Assembly (NCBI RefSeq): GCF_963855985.1
Contig: NC_087105.1
Span: forward strand, 2,978,501 to 3,042,500
Source of the DNA: Ostrinia nubilalis
Lineage: Eukaryota; Arthropoda; Insecta; Lepidoptera; Crambidae
Length of the DNA: 64,000 bases
Direction of reading: 5' to 3'
The position numbers and the translations under genes were made by a program. Numbering within the stretch: position 1 is the stretch's first letter; each line of letters begins with the position of its first letter. The notes beneath the pieces were generated by a model. That model was given only the letters and a program-made list of their open reading frames with translations. It did no database searches and was not told where the DNA came from. Shown here piece by piece: positions 1 through 13,700 of the stretch.

Positions 1-239
1 ATAACCATCAAATATTTTAGGAAAAATTCCTTCGATACTTACCTAACATATTTATAAATCTTTAATAATACAATATTTAAGACTTAAAAGTTATTGGTAT
101 GGTTACCACTGGTTATTGTTACATTTCATAATAAACTATAGGCCGTCTACGATACCACGTAAACAAATTGAAATTCTAAGCTGAAAAAAATCAAATAAGG
201 AGACAGCCAGTGATCAAATTGAAACTAGGTTCAGATAAA

Positions 240-565
240 GTCACGTAGGAACAGTGAGCTCAGTACTATAGCTACGTTATGGTTGGGAAACGTAGCCTCT
301 TACTATAGGCCTTATAAATAAGCTCAAAGTTGTACAAAGCATGCTATGGAGAGGATTATTGCTCGGTGTTTCTTTACGAGATCGAATCAGAAATGAGGAG
401 ACCCGTCAACGAACTAAACCCGCTGACATAGCCCGATGGATTAGCAAGCTTAAGTGGCAATGGGCAGGGCACATAGTACGCAGGACTGACGGCCGATGGT
501 CACTTACCGGAAAGCGCACCGTAGGACGTCCACCCACAAGATGGACCGACGATAGGACGATAGAT
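240..565 (+). repeat. RTE-type LINE fragment (C-terminal end of polyprotein)
   Basis: The plus strand encodes a degraded end of a LINE polyprotein, with the recognisable stretches WQWAGHIVRRTDGRW and VGRPPTRWTDD. These are characteristic of the last part of RTE-like retrotransposons in Lepidoptera. Stops and missing pieces show it is dead. The rest of 1-969 shows no host exon that I can support, so the upstream exons of gene A are either outside the window or lost. Confidence 0.75.
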
Positions 566-969
566 TCATACCATACATGATGCGGGCTGCATTCACTTTG
601 ATCTGTGGCCTAATTCAGGTAGGTATTTTGACACAGTCAAAATCTTGTTGACTTTCAGAAGTTGTCCTATTGAAAAACAGTTCTAAATCCGTATTCACAA
701 GGGTCATTTCGATAAAACGATTACTCGATAGGATCGCAACTCAGCGATTTGTTGTCGTTGAAGTTTTGTTACGTGACTAAGGCTACTGATCGCCGCTGCC
801 CGTGGAACGCATGGAGTTTCGCAAATCGTAATGGTCAACGAGCTAATAGTTTTATTTTGGTGGAAGCCTGCTGTGTGCCCCTCAGTTACGGTTTAAGCTT
901 TCAACGGGATCAATATGAACGCCGAATATTCATACAACATTTAAAATTCAAATAGGTTTTTGTTTTCAG

Positions 970-3332
970 GAAAATTACGGGAAACAAGCAATAGTGAAAA
1001 TGTACAGGTTGTACAAGAAGAAATACAGCGTGGGTACATTCTACGATACTCTTGGTAAGAAAAATGATTTTCAATAATCTTTCATGTATCCTTGGATAGT
1101 CTACAATGCTTTTAGATATAATGAAGCATAGTACATTGTTTGACAAGTGGACAAAAAAATAAACATAAAACAATTAGAAAATATGTTTATGTTCAGCAGT
1201 GGACGTCCTATAGCTGAGATTATGATGATAATGATGAATTTATTAAGAAATACCTACATCTTACATAAGTACAATAAAGTAATTTTTACAGGTTTTCGGA
1301 TTTCTGGAAACAGTGCAAGCTGGGTGAAGAAGACACATCGAGTAAAGTTAGTACCTAATTGTTTTTTTTATTTTAGAAAGTGCCATAAAATGCAGAAGGT
1401 AGATTTATATGCAATTTAGCAAAATCTGAGTAGACTTACCTCGCCTTTTAAATCATACCTACCTGAATAAATGCTTAGTTCGTTGAGGAAATCTTACAAT
1501 GTTTAACTTGGAAAGTTAATAATTCCTACGCAAGTGGTTTTCAAGTTATTCCAATTAAGGCGTGGTTAGGATAAGCTTCGATCCGAATGTAAGCTTCCTA
1601 CTTAAAGTTAATCTATAGAAACTCAGCAAAATCTTATGAACTTAGTTGTTAGGATGCCTTTACATTGTTGTTGGACAGCAACAAATAGCTCGACACCCGT
1701 TTCGAACCTCGTCGTTGGACTGTCCACTGATTTCTCTTACAAAAACACATTCTTTTTTATTTTTATCTGTACATCATACTCGTAATTAGATATTTCCCTC
1801 GCTACGAACAAAGCGAGAAATCGGTACTAAATTCTCATCCTGCATTAAATTCTATACCAAGTCTCTCGCGTACTTACCGTTTGATAAAATCTAGTCTGCA
1901 CCTGCCTTAATTCAACTATCTTTTAAATAAATCTCAGGAAATTGAAGCTGTGTGTAACTCTGATGCGGGTGTTAGGTTATTCATAGTTAGAGCTGAAACT
2001 TTACTTGCTGGAAGCTCTTTAGAAGTTCCAGACGGTGTAAAGATGAGACGGTTATCCTTGAGAAAACAGGTTTTATTTATTAATGTTATAATTTCTAAGA
2101 ATGATAAGTATAGACGTGAGTGTTAAAATAAAGCTCTATTAATTAAACATTCAGAATTATACATTAAGTAAAGGCCTAAGTTTAAGGGCGTAATGGATCC
2201 TAGAAACTTGTAGAATTCTGTGCCCTCGAAAAACATGCTCAAGAAAAGATACTTTTCTTTAATATTTTAGTCGTTTGGTTCCAGCTGATCGTAATAGGAC
2301 TCCTCGTTCTCGCGGATATCATAAAAAGCTACCAAAGGAGAAATATTTGAACATCAGGCCTCCCCCAACCTGTTTGGTCAGCGTAGGGAATTGTGGCCAA
2401 ATCTTCCCTTTTACCTCTGGTAAATTAGAAAGGATCGTCTTCCCGCTGTGAAAACTAAAATGCCTTGATGATGTGTTATATCAGGCCTCTTCAATTAGTC
2501 TGGTCTCCGTGGAGAGTTGTGGCAAAAGCCTCCCTTTTGCCTCTGGTAAATTACAGAGGATCGTCGTCCTCCTACTGTAGAAACTAGTCTAGTGCATAAC
2601 TGAATCAGTGCATCAGAGGTGGAATTGTGTAAAGCAATCGTTATCATTTGACAGTTCATAACATACGATTATTCGGTCAAACGCTTTGTTTAACTGACTT
2701 TATCGGCCGTTTGGTGTAGTGGTTCGAAACGGACTACTATTCCGGAGGTAGCGGGTTCGATTCCCGCACAGTACAAACATTTGTGTGCATGAACATATTT
2801 GTTTGTATTGGACTGGGTGTTTTCTATGTATAATAAGTATGTATTTACAAAAAAAAAGTATTTAAGTATGTTTATATCCGTTGTCTAGTACCCATAGTAC
2901 AAGCTTTGCTTAGTTTGGGACTAGAAGCGCAGTGTAAAATGTCCAAGGATATTTATTTATTTATAGTACGATATGAACTGTCAAGAGGCACGGGGGGGGG
3001 GGGGGGGGGTGACATTGATATTATGACGTTTGACGTCGCTCCCATACCTCAAGCACTCAGTTAAGCGCCAGAACTTTAAATTCCCTGATGATGTGTTCTT
3101 CATCTGTTTCCACAGGTACGTCTTCACATTCCTTTTGCGAGACAACGGGAGCTACGGCTACGCCCTCCCTCCAGATCAGATCGCCCCAACCTGCAAGGAA
3201 ACCCTGACCGGTCTCGTTGAAATAATGACAGCTAGACCTCGCCGCGTCCGAGCTAACCTGTACAGTTCTGCGTCCAGTTTGGATGTTGGATGGAATTTGA
3301 TAATTTGTGTGGGTTTTATGATGATGAAGTAA
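970..3332 (+). CDS. M14 carboxypeptidase gene A, 3' part only (three exons)
   Basis: This is the 3' end of a zinc carboxypeptidase gene. Exons are 970-1054, 1292-1346 and 3116-3332 (stop included), each bounded by AG and GT. The first two are 85 and 55 bp, exactly the sizes of the matching exons of gene B. The first encodes the end of the catalytic fold (YSVGTFYDTLG), the second has SGNSASWVK, and the last has FLLRDNGSYGYALPPDQ. In bovine CPA numbering the catalytic Glu270 is Leu here (LLRD instead of ELRD) and Tyr248 is Phe, so the product is probably not a normal peptidase. The C-terminus ends in a hydrophobic stretch (WNLIICVGFMMMK), possibly a GPI signal. The 5' exons with the zinc ligands are not visible. 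AATAAA lies at 3558-3563. Confidence 0.82.
1185..1240 (+). repeat. RTE LINE 3' tail
   Basis: It contains the conserved LINE 3' end TTCAGCAGTGGACGTCCTAT followed by imperfect ATG/ATA triplets. It ends about 50 bp before the 55-bp exon of gene A. Confidence 0.75.
2356..2580. repeat. Two diverged direct copies of an approximately 90-bp repeat
   Basis: Units at about 2356-2445 and 2483-2576 share AGGCCTC, CTTTTxCCTCTGGTAAATTA and AGGATCGTC. The reverse complement of the same unit occurs near 29350-29400 and 62285-62330, so this is a dispersed family rather than a local feature. Confidence 0.6.
2703..2973 (+). mobile_element. tRNA-headed SINE, family 1, copy 1
   Basis: The head looks like a tRNA, with box A-like TGGTGTAGTGGTTCG and box B-like GGTTCGATTCCCG. 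It is followed by a unique body and the tail CTTAGTTTGGGACTAGAAGC, ending in ATTTATTTATTTAT. A second full copy lies at 13437-13700. Tail or body pieces lie at 23360-23440 and 30195-30275. It sits in the last intron of gene A. Confidence 0.85.
2992..3009 (+). repeat. Homopolymer of 18 G
   Basis: An uninterrupted run of 18 G (C on the other strand) lies in the last intron of gene A, about 105 bp before the final exon. Its length should be treated with caution, because such runs are often miscounted. Confidence 0.9.
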
Positions 3333-3674
3333 ATTGTGGTAATGTTAATATTTTGTGTTATTGCAAATGCAAGTTAGGAAACTTCAGCTATAAGGAGATA
3401 ATAGCCCAATAACGGCACCAGCGTCCGATTTGAGTGTTTGGTGTTACTCACAACATCATGCAGAAGAAACAGCTGAAGATAAAAATAATAACATCTCTGT
3501 AAACTAATAGATATTGATTGAAAAACTTTATAAATCTTAATATCATTGCTTTAAAGGAATAAAATTGTATTATATGACATTGACGCACCATGTCATAATA
3601 CGATTTAAGTAAAAATGTGAAATCTCTGAGGCTGAATTTTAACATGATTAATAAAATTCAACATTAATTCAAAA
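3333..3674 (+). promoter_or_regulatory. Gene A 3' end and gene B upstream region
   Basis: Only 342 bp separate the stop of gene A from the ATG of gene B. The stretch holds the likely poly(A) signal of gene A (AATAAA at 3558-3563) and two GATA-type motifs (GGAGATAATA near 3390, GAAGATAAAA near 3475). No clear TATA box was seen at the expected distance from the ATG of gene B. Confidence 0.45.
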
Positions 3675-6600
3675 ATGCATATAAAAATATTCATTCTACT
3701 TCTATACTTTTATTCAAACGTTATTTGTAAGAAGTATTCTAATTACACTTTATACCGAGGTATGCCAGTGAATGAAGAGGACTTGGAATTCTTCAATAAT
3801 ATTAGTTCTTTGTATAATGTTAACTTTTGGAGGCCACCTAGTACCCTATATAGGCCGATTGAGTTTATTGTGTCTCCAGAATATCAGAAGGATTTCATAG
3901 CTGATGCCAACAAGCATGCTGTTTATTTGACTACTATAATACCGGATCTGCAAAGGTAAGGCTACTTACTATGTCATTATTCTCAAGTACAATACACTCT
4001 TTATAAGATTCAAAAACTACTTCTGAAATCTAATTTAAGAGACACTCTAAATAGACATTCCATTTTGGATAGCGCGCGCATCAACACAATTCTAGGTGAA
4101 TTGTGTTGATATAACGAGATACAGGGTTACTAGTTCAGATTAGCAAAGCTAAAATTATTTAGCTCAGATCTTGTTCTGAAATTCTTATGATGGTAGCGTA
4201 TCTTCAAGCACAGTTACCCTACAGTTCGTACTTTGTTTGACAATGTCTTCAGTAGGGATCACATCAAGGCTATTGTTAAGATGCTTTGCAGGCTCTTAGT
4301 AAATGAGTAAGTTGATAAATCTGAAATTCCAGAGCATTTGACAAACAAACTGTAAAATCATACATTCGGAGGAACATGGAGTCCTTTGACTGGCGAAGCT
4401 TCTTCAGGCTTAGGGACATATACAGCTGGCTTAAAGATCTCAGCAAGCAGAACCCAACCGAAGTGAAGATGTTTTCAATTGGCAAAACCTATGAGAACAG
4501 GAATATTTACGCCGTAAGGATTATTCTTAGAGGATCTAAAAGGAGGTACTTCCTCTGCTGTTTATCATGTAGATGATATTTTATTAGTCCAATTAGTGTG
4601 GTGGATACCAAAGATCTTAAATTATTAGTAACTTGAAAAATCGAACTGTTTAAAACCATGGACCTAATCTTCTATTAAGGGAGACAAAAAAAAGGTTTTT
4701 AGAAGTTAAGTAGGTAAAACAGTTGTGAGATGACAGTTTAACTTTTCCCCGAAACAAACTTGACCCTCACTGGTTGGGTTTTTATTGGCGGTCAAGCTGT
4801 AGATCCTGGCTACAAGGCTGCCGCACAATTTATAAACGCAGTAAGTAACACGTGAACAGTTTCGAGAAAAACGCGATCAAAGTTGAAATTTTATTTTGGG
4901 GTGTGTACAATTAGTTACGCAAATATTTGTAAAAAAAAATATATGGGCTTATAGAGCTAAACTCAAAGTTTATTTTGATATGAGGTTTTTGTATTTTAAT
5001 TAATATTTTGTATTTAAAATTATTAAAAAACTGTTTATGTTATGGATTAACTAAGTTTTCGTTCGATACTTACTACCCATGAATGCAGTATGATTGTTCC
5101 TTACTGCGTTTATCAGTAGTTTTCGTTACTTACGGTACATGTGTTAAATGATGGATTTAAATTTTAGTTCTTACAACGTAATATATGCGCCGTATCTTTA
5201 CAACTTACTGCATTTATGAGTGGGAGTGTGAATCAAAATAATTTATCAAAACTTTAAATGCGCAGTAATAATACAATTATACTGCGCTTATCATAAGCCA
5301 ATAACGCTTTCATGTTGAACTTTCCCAAATGACCAAGGGGTAAATGAAACAAGTATTACAAAATAATTGCTGAGATCGCTTGTTATTCAATCAAAAATTA
5401 AGATATGGCACCCACTTTTAGATCTTAAATAAGTATACCAATCTAATAAAATAAAGACTCGGTCGTTCGTTTCAGCCGAAAGACGTCCACTGCTGGACAA
5501 CGGCCTCCCCCAAGGATTTCCACAAAGACCGGTCCTGTGCCGCTCGCATACAGGCACCTGACGCGACCTTCACCAGATCATCGGTCCACCTAGTGTGAGG
5601 CTTGCCCAAGCTGCGTCTTCCAGCTCATGGTCGCCACTCAAGAACTTTCTTGCCCCAGCGGCCATCAGACAACTTATAGTGTCTCCAACCTTCAGAGGAG
5701 TGGGTACAGCACGGCATTTGACATGATTTTTGTCTTGTCCATTAAATACCCATTTGTTGAGAGGCTCTATTGAGGCAATCGAGGATTGAGCTTAGATCCT
5801 CCACGTTCTCAGCCATGACTACGATATCGTCCTCGAATCAAAGATGGGTGATGTACTCGCTGATGATATTTATGCCCAATCCGCTCCAGTCCAGAAGCTT
5901 GAAAACATCTTCCAGAGTGGTAGTGAACAGTTTTAGAAATATGACATCTCCCTGTCTGACCCCTCGCTGCAACAGAAGTCCTGATCCCGGAGACGGACTG
6001 ACATTGTGGCCTATTCGTACAAGCCCTTCAACGATTATAAATATCTATAGTAAATTTGGCACCGTTGGAGAGACTGTAGCTTGAAGAGAGAAGTCTTTCT
6101 CATAGACCACAAATGCCAGACAAAGTTGCTGATTATTCTCCTCAGTTTTCTGCCATAGATAAGTATGTGGTCTATCATACTAAAGCCTTATCGGAAACCG
6201 ATTTGTTCGGGAGGCTAGATGTCGCGTGAAACCATTCATGATAACTCTCAAAAACAGAATCAGAAGTGAGATGGGTATAAAATAAATTCTTCAACAAGGC
6301 TTCATTTGTTGCCTTTTTTGAAGAAGAGTATCACCACACTTCTGTGCCATGCCGTAGGCGATTTTCCCTCGAGGATGACGGAATCGAATAGCTTCTAAAG
6401 AGCCTTTAGTACCGGCGTTCCGCCTGATTTCAGAAGCTCAGCCGTGATTCCATCATCGCCCGGTGCCTTGTTGTTTTTCAGCATTTGAGAGCCATTCTAA
6501 TCTCGTACAGACACGTCCGGGATATCTTCGGTATAGTGTCGGGTCAATCTAGCTCTTGGGTCTTCGGCTAGATTAGTCATTTGGACAGGTTTTCAACTTC

Positions 6601-9600
6601 TTCCAATAACGTAAGAGTCAGCCACTGCGTTCATAACATGTTAACACCTAGGCAGCACTCTGACAATCCTTAGTATGTACGCAGTATAATTGTAATTACT
6701 GCATTAATATTAAGTACAAGTCATCTGTTTTTCCTATGGAAACATAATATCAGTGTGTGTTTAAGTGGAATTACTGCACATATACTATGTGCAAGGTGAA
6801 CTTAACAATTGTAGAAACATAATAAGAATGATGTAAATGGCACATACTGCACTATTACTGTGTAGCAAATGAAGTAAGCGCGAGTATTCACGTAATATTA
6901 AGTTATTATGTGCTCTTACTGCTAACATAGTATGTGAAGAAACCTACAATCTGCTCTTTACTGCGTTTATGATAACATGTATCTTCCGTTCTAAGATAGA
7001 TAGAAAAAAACGGGTCTTTGATTCTTATAGATCGCGATGTCAGGATTCAGAATATTCAAAACAATCATAAATGCAGTAAGTGGTACTTACTGCGTTTATA
7101 AATTGTGCGGCAGAAGGAGTTGCAACAGTAGGAATAGTCCCGTGTTATGATGATGTTGAAAATGAAGATGATGATAATGATAAAAATAAAGATAATTTAA
7201 TGGTGTCTCAATCTTTTTACAGATCCAAAGTAATTGTAGAAGGAGGGATACATGCTAGAGAGTGGATATCCCCAGCATTTGTCACTTACATGATGTATGA
7301 AATTCTTTATGCCCCAAGTAAAAAGAATAAAGAGTTGCTGGACATAGCAATGACGTATGAGTGGTATTTCGTCCCAGTACTGAACCCTGATGGATACGAA
7401 TATAGTCATACGGAGGTTTGAGATTGTGGATAATAAATAGAAGTAAAAGAACATGATAAAAATCAATCATAATAAGCATTAGGTAGGAATTCTTGAGTGA
7501 CAAGCTACACAGAAAAAGTAGACAGTGCCTGAAATTATTTTAGTTCCTAGTAAAATCCATGTTTTGTTTGTAATGTTGAATCCCAATAATGGTAGCAGGA
7601 AGATGCAGACCGCTACCAACCGGTCAACATGGAAATCATTGGGGGAGATCTATGTTCAGCAGTGGACGTCCTATGGCTGAAATGATGATGACGATAATTC
7701 CAAAGTGAAATGTTTTTCCCACAGGACCGGCTCTGGAGGAAAAATCGTGAACGGGGATACGGTGTGGATATAAACAGGAATTTTGCGTATGCTTTTGGAT
7801 GTATGTTGTTGTTTACATCATCTTATGTTATTTATTTATACTCGGAGTCAAACGAAAGAAGCTGAAAACAAGAATGAATGAATTGTGAATTGAATCTTGA
7901 ATTTTTGGATAGATCCAGTTTATTCTGTAACCTATCGTTGATACCATTTGATAGAGCTCGTGAAGCACTTTCAGGATCAATAACCAGTTTTCGATATCTT
8001 GTATAGTTTATAAATAACCGAGTGATATCACTTATCGTTTCCACACTGTATATCTAAGTAGGTACCTATGCATATTTAATTAAACAGTAAAACACATGAC
8101 ATTGACATAATTATGACATGATAAAGCATTTGAAGTCTCGCTGACGTTTAACGTCAAAAAAACCCTTCACATCGGGCACTGACTGATTTAAGCCTTTAGT
8201 AAAAATCTCTGAATTTACACTTTACAGCTATTGGAGTAAGCAACCACAAATATTCGGACATTTACTGTGGACCGTCAGCATTCTCCGAAAAAGAGAGTCA
8301 AGCTATGGGACAGTTCGTTGAATCGCACAGCCAAGACCTAGAATACTACCTGGGCTTCCATTCGTATGGACAGTTCATGATCATACCTTACGCTCACTCC
8401 ATAAAGCATCAAGACAACTATGATGAAGTAGTGAGTATGTCTAAATGTTTTAGATAGTTTGGAACTTTTACCACAGAATAATAATAAGTACTACGTACAG
8501 AAGTTTTACTTTGCGAAGGTATTTAAAAAAGTGTATGCTCAATGTCATTAACAATATGGTGTAATTTAGCCTGTCTCAAGAGTCAAGCACCATTTTGTTG
8601 ACAAACATCAGTGATCGGCACTGCGCCGAAGCTATAGGGCTGACTTCGGTAAAATGATGTAACGTGAGGTGTCAAACTGCGGAAAATGGCGGAGGAAATA
8701 CATGATTTAGCATGAATTATCATGAATAATATTAACTACTTATTTACCTCTCAGTGTATTGAGGCAACTTAAAAAAGTACATTCTGTGTTTTTATTATTA
8801 TTTAGGCAGTTAAATACTGCACAGTATTTAGTACACCATTTTCTTTATTTTCTTCCATCATACACAAGAATACGCGTGCGTCAGTCAATGTTCGCTCGTA
8901 TGTAAGGCCTTGTCGAATAGTATACTGTAGGTGGGCCATCGTGCGTGTTTTGTTTTCGATGGAAACTCGCGGAGATGAACAGGCCTGCTTTTACTGAGTA
9001 CAATAACCCAAGCACGAATAACTCTTGTAATCCTAGAGCTGTCATTATTATGGTACCGGATTAGGTACTGCCATTAAAATAACCCTCTTTCTGGCCCAGT
9101 CGGGTAAAAATTTGGTACCATTTTACATAATTTTGTTGCAGAAAAAAATGGGAGTTTCTGCAGCTTGGACAATTTCGCGAAGATATGGTACTCAATACTC
9201 AGTTGGTACTGCGTATGATACTGTAGGTAAATGTTTGAAGATTATGTCACATTTAATAAAATGGAATCTTTCTTGAGCTGACAAAAAGTCGATATTTCAT
9301 TACTCATGAAAATTATGGTTAATTTAGGAAGCATTAGAATTCATTATGTATTTTATTTCAGGGTATAGAACATCCGGTGTTAGCGGTTGTTGGGTTAAAA
9401 GAACTTTTAAAGTTCCGTAAGTACAACTTGTCTTAATATTTTAACTATTAATTAATATTTTATGTGGTACCCAAAATAAAATTATTTATGATTAAATTAA
9501 GTAGTTCAATGAGATGTTTATGCCGCGTTCGACTTTGCTAAACGTGTTAACCCTTAATTGGACAAGCATGTTAAACAAAATCATTATTATTTCGGAATCT

Positions 9601-9926
9601 AATACAAGGAAAATCTATAAATTATAATTATTATTACCATTATCCGAATGACAATTAATTTTACTGATAATTTTATACACAGTTACGTTGTAACCATGGA
9701 ACTTCGTGATAACGGGGAAGATGGGTTCGCTCTACCCCCAAAATTGATTCTACCCACATGTCGGGAAACCATGGACGGCTTATTGTCTCTCCTAAAACCA
9801 AGAACGCCGAAATACCAGAAGATGAAAGTTGAAATCATTCAAAATAATCACCAGGAGAATACTATGTTCGACGTGTTTGTACTAGTTTTTAATCTTTTGT
9901 TGTTTATTATAGTGCGTTATGAATGA
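3675..9926 (+). CDS. M14 metallocarboxypeptidase gene B (complete, catalytically intact)
   Basis: A secreted zinc carboxypeptidase that would remove C-terminal residues from peptides. Eight exons fit AG/GT borders and one frame: 3675-3955, 4333-4545, 7223-7415, 7725-7800, 8228-8430, 9142-9226, 9362-9416, 9683-9926. They total 1350 nt, giving 449 residues. Residues 1-18 are a signal peptide, and a propeptide runs to about YIRR near residue 112. The zinc site is H175-x-x-E178 in GGIHAREW, with H299 in FHSYGQ as third ligand. RLWRKNR (R234), NRN (246-248) and the catalytic E375 in MELRD are present. The S1' pocket residue (CPA 255) is Gly and the next residue is Cys rather than Asp, so specificity is not obvious. 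The C-terminus (FVLVFNLLLFIIV) is hydrophobic and could direct GPI anchoring. The second intron, 2.7 kb, is mostly transposon. Confidence 0.9.
4735..4813 (+). repeat. Dispersed repeat, left part, split by a transposon
   Basis: This matches 41470-41560 closely (shared GGCGGTCAAGCTGTAGATCC). The match resumes at 7114-7160, after the 2.3-kb element below. The repeat was therefore the insertion target. Confidence 0.7.
4818..7113. mobile_element. Terminal-inverted-repeat DNA transposon, non-autonomous, 2296 bp
   Basis: The two ends are perfect 30-bp inverted repeats beginning CTGCCGCACAATTTATAAAC. They are flanked by a 4-bp duplication, AAGG (4814-4817 and 7114-7117). Within about 500 bp of each end, short TACTGC motifs (often TACTGCGTTTAT) recur in both orientations. 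Such subterminal repeats are commonly bound by transposases. No transposase frame is visible, and the core (about 5470-6620) is a nested RTE fragment. I cannot assign the superfamily; a 4-bp duplication would be compatible with Ginger- or Sola-like elements, among others. It fills most of intron 2 of gene B. Confidence 0.85.
5470..6620 (-). pseudogene. RTE-type LINE reverse transcriptase fragment, decayed
   Basis: The minus strand near 5800-5860 encodes an RT core with FEDDIVVMAEN, the usual FADD changed to FEDD, and an in-frame stop just before it. At 5480-5640 it has the common C-terminal region. Many stops and frame breaks are present. It is nested inside the inverted-repeat element in intron 2 of gene B. 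Confidence 0.7.
7590..7697 (+). repeat. RTE LINE 3' tail before exon 4 of gene B
   Basis: It contains the conserved end (CCGCTACCAACCGGTCAAC, then ATGTTCAGCAGTGGACGTCC) and terminal ATGATGATG. It stops about 27 bp before the exon that starts at 7725. Confidence 0.8.
8095..8200. repeat. Dispersed repeat (GACATTGACATAATTATGAC unit)
   Basis: Similar stretches occur at about 3009-3075 and 13320-13400 (GACATTGATATTATGACG, GATATTGACATAATATGACT, each followed by GACGTTxACG). In two of the three places the unit lies next to a family 1 SINE. The type of element is unknown. Confidence 0.45.
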
Positions 9927-12118
<2,192 letters not shown>

Positions 12119-12122
12119 TTAA

Positions 12123-13109
12123 CCTTTAACCGACGAGGTGCGGTCTGACAGACCGCTCCGGTTTTTAAATTTTCTGGATTGCAATGTTCTACTTACTCCC
12201 GTGTCCCGAGCGTCTCAGTACCTTCGAGTTTAGTTGCCCAAACACCATTACAGGTAGTGATTACATCGACGAGGGCAGTTTTAATAAGATAATTCGATTT
12301 AAAGTTCAACAGCGGTCTGTGGGACCGCACGTCGCAGACTACGTGACATTTTTGTACCATACTGAAACTGGCGTTTTTGTTTTAGACGACAAATTTTTCG
12401 TAAAAATGATGGATCCTGGGCCACCACAAACTAGGAAAAGACATTTCCTAATGATATATTGATATTTGAACATAATATTATGTAAAAGATGGTAGTCTGT
12501 AAAAAAATACCGCGAAACGGGTGGTAAAGCAAACAGTGACAATCAGTGACATGTATTCTAGGCTCTGACATGCCAAATCAGCCTGATGTCATTGCACCAG
12601 CTGCAAAAAAGACGTACATTTTGGTCCACCTAAATTGAAAACGAAATTATGTTACAGGTGTTACCTATGCATTCCGAAAATGCTTGGCATGCGGTAAAAA
12701 AAATGTCCTGATTTTGCCTGATGTTTACCCTACGTCATTTTTTTTTGTGCATGTAATTTACGTGTCATTTATTTTTATTTTATTCATTATGTTCACTATA
12801 TTTAGGAAGGAGTATAGTTTTTCTTGCTTTGATTAAAATTTACAAGTTATATAGGTATTATTGAGCTCTAGTGTAATTTCAATGAAATTAAGGGTCAAAA
12901 AAGTTTTAGCCATATTTAAATTAAAAATATACATTGATTCCTCGCAAATTATACGTATGTTTATTTGTAATACTATAATGTTCTCAAAAAATATAAAACC
13001 AATATACTTTTATACAAAAAAATATTACTTTTTGAGTAAACAGTATAGCGGTCCCACAGACCGCACGTCGCAGACGGCGTGACAAAAAAATCACGTCGTC
13101 GGTTAAAGG
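12123..13109. mobile_element. piggyBac-like element, 987 bp, probably non-autonomous
   Basis: The ends are inverted repeats, CCTTTAACCGACGAGGTG on the left and CACGTCGTCGGTTAAAGG on the right. They are flanked by TTAA on both sides (12119-12122 and 13110-13113), the hallmark of piggyBac insertion. Further inward, GCGGTCTGT/GGGACCGC and CGCACGTCGCAGAC motifs are repeated. A broken frame near 12600-12700 encodes a piece with CYRCYLC, reminiscent of the cysteine-rich C-terminus of piggyBac transposases. The catalytic core is missing. It lies in the space between genes B and C. Confidence 0.8.
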
Positions 13110-13436
13110 TTAAAGTAGAAGTAGGTACTTACTCTTTCTATGGTAGGCCAGTGGTGTTTATGCGTTCCACATTTTCACCTCTTCATATTAATTTCCTTTT
13201 AAATATTTCCAAGTCTAGGGTCTTTAGGATGCTCCACATCTAAATTCATAACGATGCATGAACCAAAAGCCTAAATAAAAACAAAGTTACCTGTGCCTGA
13301 AGTATGAGAGCGGGACGAGAAGGGTGATATTGACATAATATGACTTGACAGAGCATACAAATCTGAAGCACATCTGAAGTTTTGCTGACGTTGACGCTAC
13401 AAAAACACACTCCCGTGCCGCCGTGCCACTCTTTCG

Positions 13437-13700
13437 TCGGCCGTTTGGTGTAGTGGTTTGAAGCGGACTACTATTCCGGAGGTAGCGGGTTCGATTCCCG
13501 CACAGTACAAACATTTGTGTGCATGAACATATTTGTTTGTATTGGACTGGGTGTTTTCTATGTATAATATGGTATGTATTTACAAAAAAAAAGTATTTAA
13601 GTATGTTTATATCCGTTGTCTAGTACTCATAGTACAAGCTTTGCTTAGTTTGGGACTAGAAGCGCAGTGTAAAAATGTCCAAGGATATTTATTTATTTAT
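13437..13700 (+). mobile_element. tRNA-headed SINE, family 1, copy 2
   Basis: This is nearly identical to the copy at 2703-2973, with only a few differences over about 260 bp. It has the same tRNA-like promoter boxes and ATTTATTTATTTAT tail. The similarity indicates fairly recent activity. Confidence 0.85.

Noticed and set aside
2703..2780. Possible tRNA gene
   Set aside because: It has promoter-like A and B boxes, but a full copy at 13437 carries the same body and tail, so it is a SINE head.
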